This document shows, one piece after another, positions 23,058-26,166 of a stretch of 26,166 bases of DNA. A program made the translations under genes and the position numbers. Numbering within the stretch: position 1 is the stretch's first letter; every line of letters starts with the position of its first letter. Source of the stretch: Virgibacillus_R byunsanensis (lineage in GTDB: Bacteria > Bacillota > Bacilli > Bacillales > Amphibacillaceae); contig NZ_JBHTKJ010000037.1 of NCBI RefSeq assembly GCF_042675965.1, positions 1-26,166 of the forward strand. The letters run 5' to 3'. The notes under the pieces were generated by a model. It was not told the DNA's origin, did no database searches, and worked only from the letters and a program-made list of their open reading frames with translations.

Positions 23058-23918
23058 ATGACTTACAAAAAGTTATCTCTTTTATTTATCATTATATGTT
23101 TTATATCTATTGGACTTCAAGCATCTCAATTCCCTAAACCTGTAGAGGCATTTAGTAATCAAGTAATTCAACATGGTGCAGTAGGAGAAGACGTTATTGA
23201 ACTGCAAGCAAGATTACAATACTTGGGTTTTTATAATGGGAAAATTGATGGTGTATTTGGATGGGGAACCTATTGGGCACTCAGAAACTTTCAATATGAG
23301 TTTGGTCTTGATATAGATGGGTTAGCTGGGGGAAAGACAAAGCAAAAATTAGCTGATGCTAGTAATTATGATGAACAATACGTGAAGAATCAGATCAGGA
23401 AAGGCAATAAATTTACGCATTATGGTGGTGTAGATAATCAGAAACAAACCACTCCAAATGACGGTGGAGGAGGTACTGGAGGAGGAGATGCTGGAGGAGG
23501 TGGAGAAACACCTGCAGAAACCGAAGAAACAAATGAAACAGCAGTAAACGTCCCGCAAGGCTATTCGCAAAACGATATTCAATTAATGGCTAACGCTGTA
23601 TATGGAGAAGCTAGAGGAGAACCACATGAAGGGAAAGTAGCTGTAGCTGCAGTTATCCTAAATCGTGTGGAAAGCCCAACGTTTCCTAATACTGTTTCTG
23701 GTGTGATATTTGAACCGCGGGCTTTCACAGCGGTTGCAGATGGACAAATATGGTTAACCCCTGATGACAGCGCAAAAGAAGCTGTATTAGATGCAATAAA
23801 TGGCTGGGATCCATCTAGTAATGCCCAGTACTATTTCAACCCAGATACAGCTACTTCAGATTGGATTTGGGGAAGGCCACAAATTAAGCGAATTGGTAAG
23901 CATATATTTTGTAAGTAG
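23058..23918 (+). CDS. sleB: SleB, spore cortex-lytic enzyme
   Basis: SleB degrades cortex peptidoglycan (a lytic transglycosylase in studied species) during germination. The 286-aa precursor has a signal peptide (about 1-32), a peptidoglycan-binding domain with a VIELQARLQYLGFYNGKIDG pattern (about 38-92), a Gly/Thr/Glu-rich linker (about 130-165) and the hydrolase-2 domain (about 171-286). The presumed catalytic glutamate is E184 in VYGEARGE. AGGAGG eight bases upstream supports the ATG at 23058 over 23037. The gene is followed closely by ypeB, the universal partner. No convincing sigma-G promoter was found in the upstream 107 bases. Confidence 0.94.
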   Translation: MTYKKLSLLFIIICFISIGLQASQFPKPVEAFSNQVIQHGAVGEDVIELQARLQYLGFYNGKIDGVFGWGTYWALRNFQYEFGLDIDGLAGGKTKQKLADASNYDEQYVKNQIRKGNKFTHYGGVDNQKQTTPNDGGGGTGGGDAGGGGETPAETEETNETAVNVPQGYSQNDIQLMANAVYGEARGEPHEGKVAVAAVILNRVESPTFPNTVSGVIFEPRAFTAVADGQIWLTPDDSAKEAVLDAINGWDPSSNAQYYFNPDTATSDWIWGRPQIKRIGKHIFCK

Positions 23919-23933
23919 GAAGGTGTGAAAAAA

Positions 23934-25289
23934 ATGATTCGATGGATTATGATAGCAGTTCTTACAGTTGGAATTGCTGGAACAGCATTTTGGGGATATC
24001 AAGAACATCAAGAAAAGAATGCCATTCTAATTCAGGCTGAAAATACCTATCAGCGCTCATTTCATGAACTTTCATATCATGTAGATCTGTTACATGATAA
24101 AATTGGGACTGCGTTAGCAATGAATTCACAAGAAAGACTTTCACCTCAGTTGGTAGAAATTTGGAGATTAACATCAGAAGCTTTATCAAACGTTGGACAA
24201 TTGCCTTTGGCATTAATTCCGTTTAATAAAACGGAAGAATTCCTCTCCAATATAGGTGATTTCACATACCGTACTGCCATTAGGGATTTGGAAAATGAAC
24301 CACTATCAGATGAAGAAACGAAGAGTTTAGAGGAGCTATATAAACAGTCTGGTGATATAAAAGATGAAATGAGACAAGTTCAGCATGTTGTATTAGATAA
24401 CAATTTACGGTGGATGGATGTACAGCTTGCATTAGCTACAGAAGATGAACAAGCTGATAATACTATTGTTGATGGCTTTAAAACTGTAGAGAAAAAGGTG
24501 GAGGGATATGCAGAAAGTAATGTTGATTCTGCAATAATTGGCACATCTTCACAAGAGCACGCTTATCAGCATTTAACAGGCGAGAAGATAAATGAAAACG
24601 AAGCACTACAGAAAAGTAAAAAATTATTCAATGCAGATAATGAGGAAAATTTAACCATAGCAGAAAGTGGAGATGGGGCTGACATACCTTTATATAGCAT
24701 TTCATACAAAAATGATGAAGAAAATGCTTTTATGGATATGTCAGTCCAAGGAGGGCATCCTCTCACTTTATTAGTTAATAGAACGGTAAACAGTAAAGAT
24801 ATTAGTTTAAACGAAGGATTGGAAAAAGCAAAGGCTTATCTAGCACAAAATGAATTAGAAGATATGACTATTTTCCAAAGTAATGAATTTGGTAACATTG
24901 GAGTATACTCTTTCTTATATAATCAAGATGGTATTCGGGTATATTCAGATGCCGTAGAAGTTAAAGTTGCTTTAGATAACGGTGATATTCTAGGTCTTAC
25001 TGCAAGAAATTATTTTATGAATCATAAAGAAAGAGATATTCCAGAGCCGGAAATATCTGAGAAGGAAGCAAAGGATAAAGTAAATTCAGAAGTAGAAATT
25101 CATGAAGAACATATGTCTGTTATCGATAATGACCTTGGTGAAGAAGTGCTTGTCTATGAATTTTTAGGAGTACTTGATAATGAAACGTATAGAATATTTA
25201 TTAATGCAATGGATGGTACGGAGGAAAAGGTTGAAAAACTAAATGGAACGGAAATGAGATTTGCTTCATTATCTAGGGGATTGACTTAG
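23934..25289 (+). CDS. ypeB: YpeB, germination protein required for SleB
   Basis: YpeB is required for correct localisation and stability of SleB in dormant spores. The 451-aa product begins MIRWIM with one N-terminal transmembrane/signal segment (about 2-20). An N-terminal coiled or helical region follows (with SFHELSYHVDLLHDKIGT and LAMNSQERLSP). The C-terminal half contains PepSY-type modules, visible as repeated NGDILGLTARNYF- and GTEEKVEK-like segments. The ATG at 23934 gives spacing of ten bases from AGGAAGG, and the start MIR agrees with B. subtilis; the GTG at 23925 is too near the Shine-Dalgarno. It is 15 bases after sleB. Confidence 0.93.
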   Translation: MIRWIMIAVLTVGIAGTAFWGYQEHQEKNAILIQAENTYQRSFHELSYHVDLLHDKIGTALAMNSQERLSPQLVEIWRLTSEALSNVGQLPLALIPFNKTEEFLSNIGDFTYRTAIRDLENEPLSDEETKSLEELYKQSGDIKDEMRQVQHVVLDNNLRWMDVQLALATEDEQADNTIVDGFKTVEKKVEGYAESNVDSAIIGTSSQEHAYQHLTGEKINENEALQKSKKLFNADNEENLTIAESGDGADIPLYSISYKNDEENAFMDMSVQGGHPLTLLVNRTVNSKDISLNEGLEKAKAYLAQNELEDMTIFQSNEFGNIGVYSFLYNQDGIRVYSDAVEVKVALDNGDILGLTARNYFMNHKERDIPEPEISEKEAKDKVNSEVEIHEEHMSVIDNDLGEEVLVYEFLGVLDNETYRIFINAMDGTEEKVEKLNGTEMRFASLSRGLT

Positions 25290-25304
25290 GTCTTCCCCTT
25301 TTTT
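25275..25304 (+). terminator. Probable ypeB terminator
   Basis: AGGGGA (25275-25280) pairs with TCCCCT (25294-25299), followed by a T-run (25299-25304). The 5' arm lies inside the last codons of ypeB. The stem is short with a 13-base loop. Confidence 0.5.
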
Positions 25305-25367
25305 GATTTTTCTGTAATAATGGGTACATAGTATGGATTTCAAGTTGATAATTTTGGGGGATTTACG

Positions 25368-26027
25368 GTGAAGATAGGAAGATTACTCATTTTAGAAGTA
25401 AGAGATACAAAATCAGGTGAGATATGTAAATATCGTTGTAAAATTGTAGAAAAAAATGATAACTATTTATTTATTGATCATCCTATTGATGTTAAAACGA
25501 AAAGGACTACTTTTTTTCCAAAAAAGACATCGTTTATTGCTACGTATGTTGGAGAAGACCAGGTCGTATATAAATTCCCATCTGAAGTTAATGCAATTGT
25601 TAAATTAACCATTCCAACGCTCGCTATAACATTACCGGAGAAAAATAAAATAAAAAAGATTCAACGAAGGCAATATGTAAGAATTGAAACGGCAGTGGAT
25701 GCAGCAGTCCATTCACGAAATGAAGATCATGAGCCATTTACTACTGTATCAACCGATATTAGTGGTGGAGGTATATCGGTAATTATACCTAATGATAAAA
25801 CTATGGAAAGTAATGAAAAGTTAGATCTATGGATCGTATTACCTATGAATGATGGGAAATTAAATTATGTGTACGCGGAAACGGAAGTAATTCGAATCAA
25901 ACAACTAGAAGGAACCGTACAAACGGGCTCCATTAAATTTACTGTGATTGCTAAGAAGGATCAGCAGAGTATTATCCAATTTTGTTTTGAAAAACAACGT
26001 GAAGCGAGACAAAAAGAAATGATGTAA
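25368..26027 (+). CDS. ypfA: YpfA (MotI), PilZ-domain c-di-GMP receptor
   Basis: This 219-aa PilZ protein has an N-terminal YcgR-like domain (about 1-95) and a C-terminal PilZ domain (about 97-215). The c-di-GMP motifs are intact: R100/R101...R105 in RRQYVR and D130-x-S-x-G-G in DISGGG. B. subtilis YpfA (MotI/DgrA) binds c-di-GMP and inhibits the flagellar motor by contacting MotA. The start is a GTG after GGGGGA with about seven bases spacing. Position after sleB-ypeB matches B. subtilis, where ypfB and cmk follow. No flagellar gene is present in this window. Confidence 0.9.
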   Translation: MKIGRLLILEVRDTKSGEICKYRCKIVEKNDNYLFIDHPIDVKTKRTTFFPKKTSFIATYVGEDQVVYKFPSEVNAIVKLTIPTLAITLPEKNKIKKIQRRQYVRIETAVDAAVHSRNEDHEPFTTVSTDISGGGISVIIPNDKTMESNEKLDLWIVLPMNDGKLNYVYAETEVIRIKQLEGTVQTGSIKFTVIAKKDQQSIIQFCFEKQREARQKEMM

Positions 26028-26054
26028 ATAGAATTAAAAAGTTGATTAAAACAA

Positions 26055-26166
26055 AGGCTGTTTTTGCACGCATTATTGCTTTTCATCTTCATAGTTGACA
26101 TAAACTGCGACGTAACTTGATGTGACGGTTAACCTACCGCTACGGAAATACACTTCGCTTTCACCC
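26055..26166 (-). repeat. Dispersed repeat copy D, inverted, truncated by window end
   Basis: Starting with AGGCTG at 26055, an outer end similar to copy C's left end (TTGCTTTTCATCTTCATAG) is followed by the terminal inverted repeat (about 26094-26117). Then comes the reverse complement of the right part of copies A and C (about 26118-26166). It is therefore oriented opposite to A and C. It retains the GGGTGAAAGCG junction seen in copy C, suggesting the 57-nt block absent from copy A. It begins 28 bases after ypfA. Confidence 0.8.

Overview
The window looks like a chromosomal segment of a low-GC, endospore-forming member of the Bacillaceae. Gene content and order resemble Bacillus subtilis, and the dispersed GC-rich repeats and protein flavour suggest an Oceanobacillus/Virgibacillus-like genus. 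Genus assignment is inference from pattern memory, not a search. Coding density is high, start regions carry strong Shine-Dalgarno sequences, and most operons end in clear hairpin terminators.

Layout. 1-171: right end of a dispersed repeat (copy A). 206-7129: rluB, then resA-resB-resC (cytochrome c maturation) and resD-resE (two-component system for redox/respiratory control), all on the + strand. 7133-8411: a cobalamin riboswitch with an intrinsic terminator, followed by a DUF4430 lipoprotein and an ECF-transporter S component; I read this as a B12-uptake operon. 8481-9021: diverged repeat copy B. 9090-10939: an ECF sigma factor and its membrane anti-sigma factor (sigX-rsiX) behind a textbook autoregulatory ECF promoter and before a 19-bp terminator stem. 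10943-11512: full repeat copy C. 11533-11886: a small XRE regulator with its own promoter. 11899-12153 (-): ferredoxin fer, divergent from the + strand operon ypbB-recS-ypbD-(short ypbE-like gene) at 12302-15798. 15852-16956 (-): the spore-coat operon cotJA-cotJB-cotJC. 17087-20012: metallophosphoesterase ypbG, adaptor ypbH (mecB) and glutamate dehydrogenase gudB. 20134-21114: ypdA (bacillithiol disulfide reductase), convergent with asparaginase ansA (-, 21180-22172). 22238-26027: prsW, the germination pair sleB-ypeB, and the PilZ protein ypfA/motI. 26055-26166: repeat copy D, in the opposite orientation to A and C.

Themes. The left third concerns respiration and envelope regulation (ResABC heme delivery under ResDE; SigX/RsiX). 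PrsW on the right is the family that cleaves the RsiW anti-sigma factor. Sporulation and germination are represented by cotJABC and sleB-ypeB.

No phage, CRISPR array, transposase, tRNA or rRNA was seen. The least-explained material is the dispersed repeat family. It has diverged terminal inverted repeats and two GC-rich arms that are inverted copies of each other; it encodes no credible protein and sits only between operons. The other point of interest is the riboswitch-controlled lipoprotein plus ECF S-component pair. Many coding starts given here are moved downstream of the longest open frame because the Shine-Dalgarno position and family length favour the later codon.
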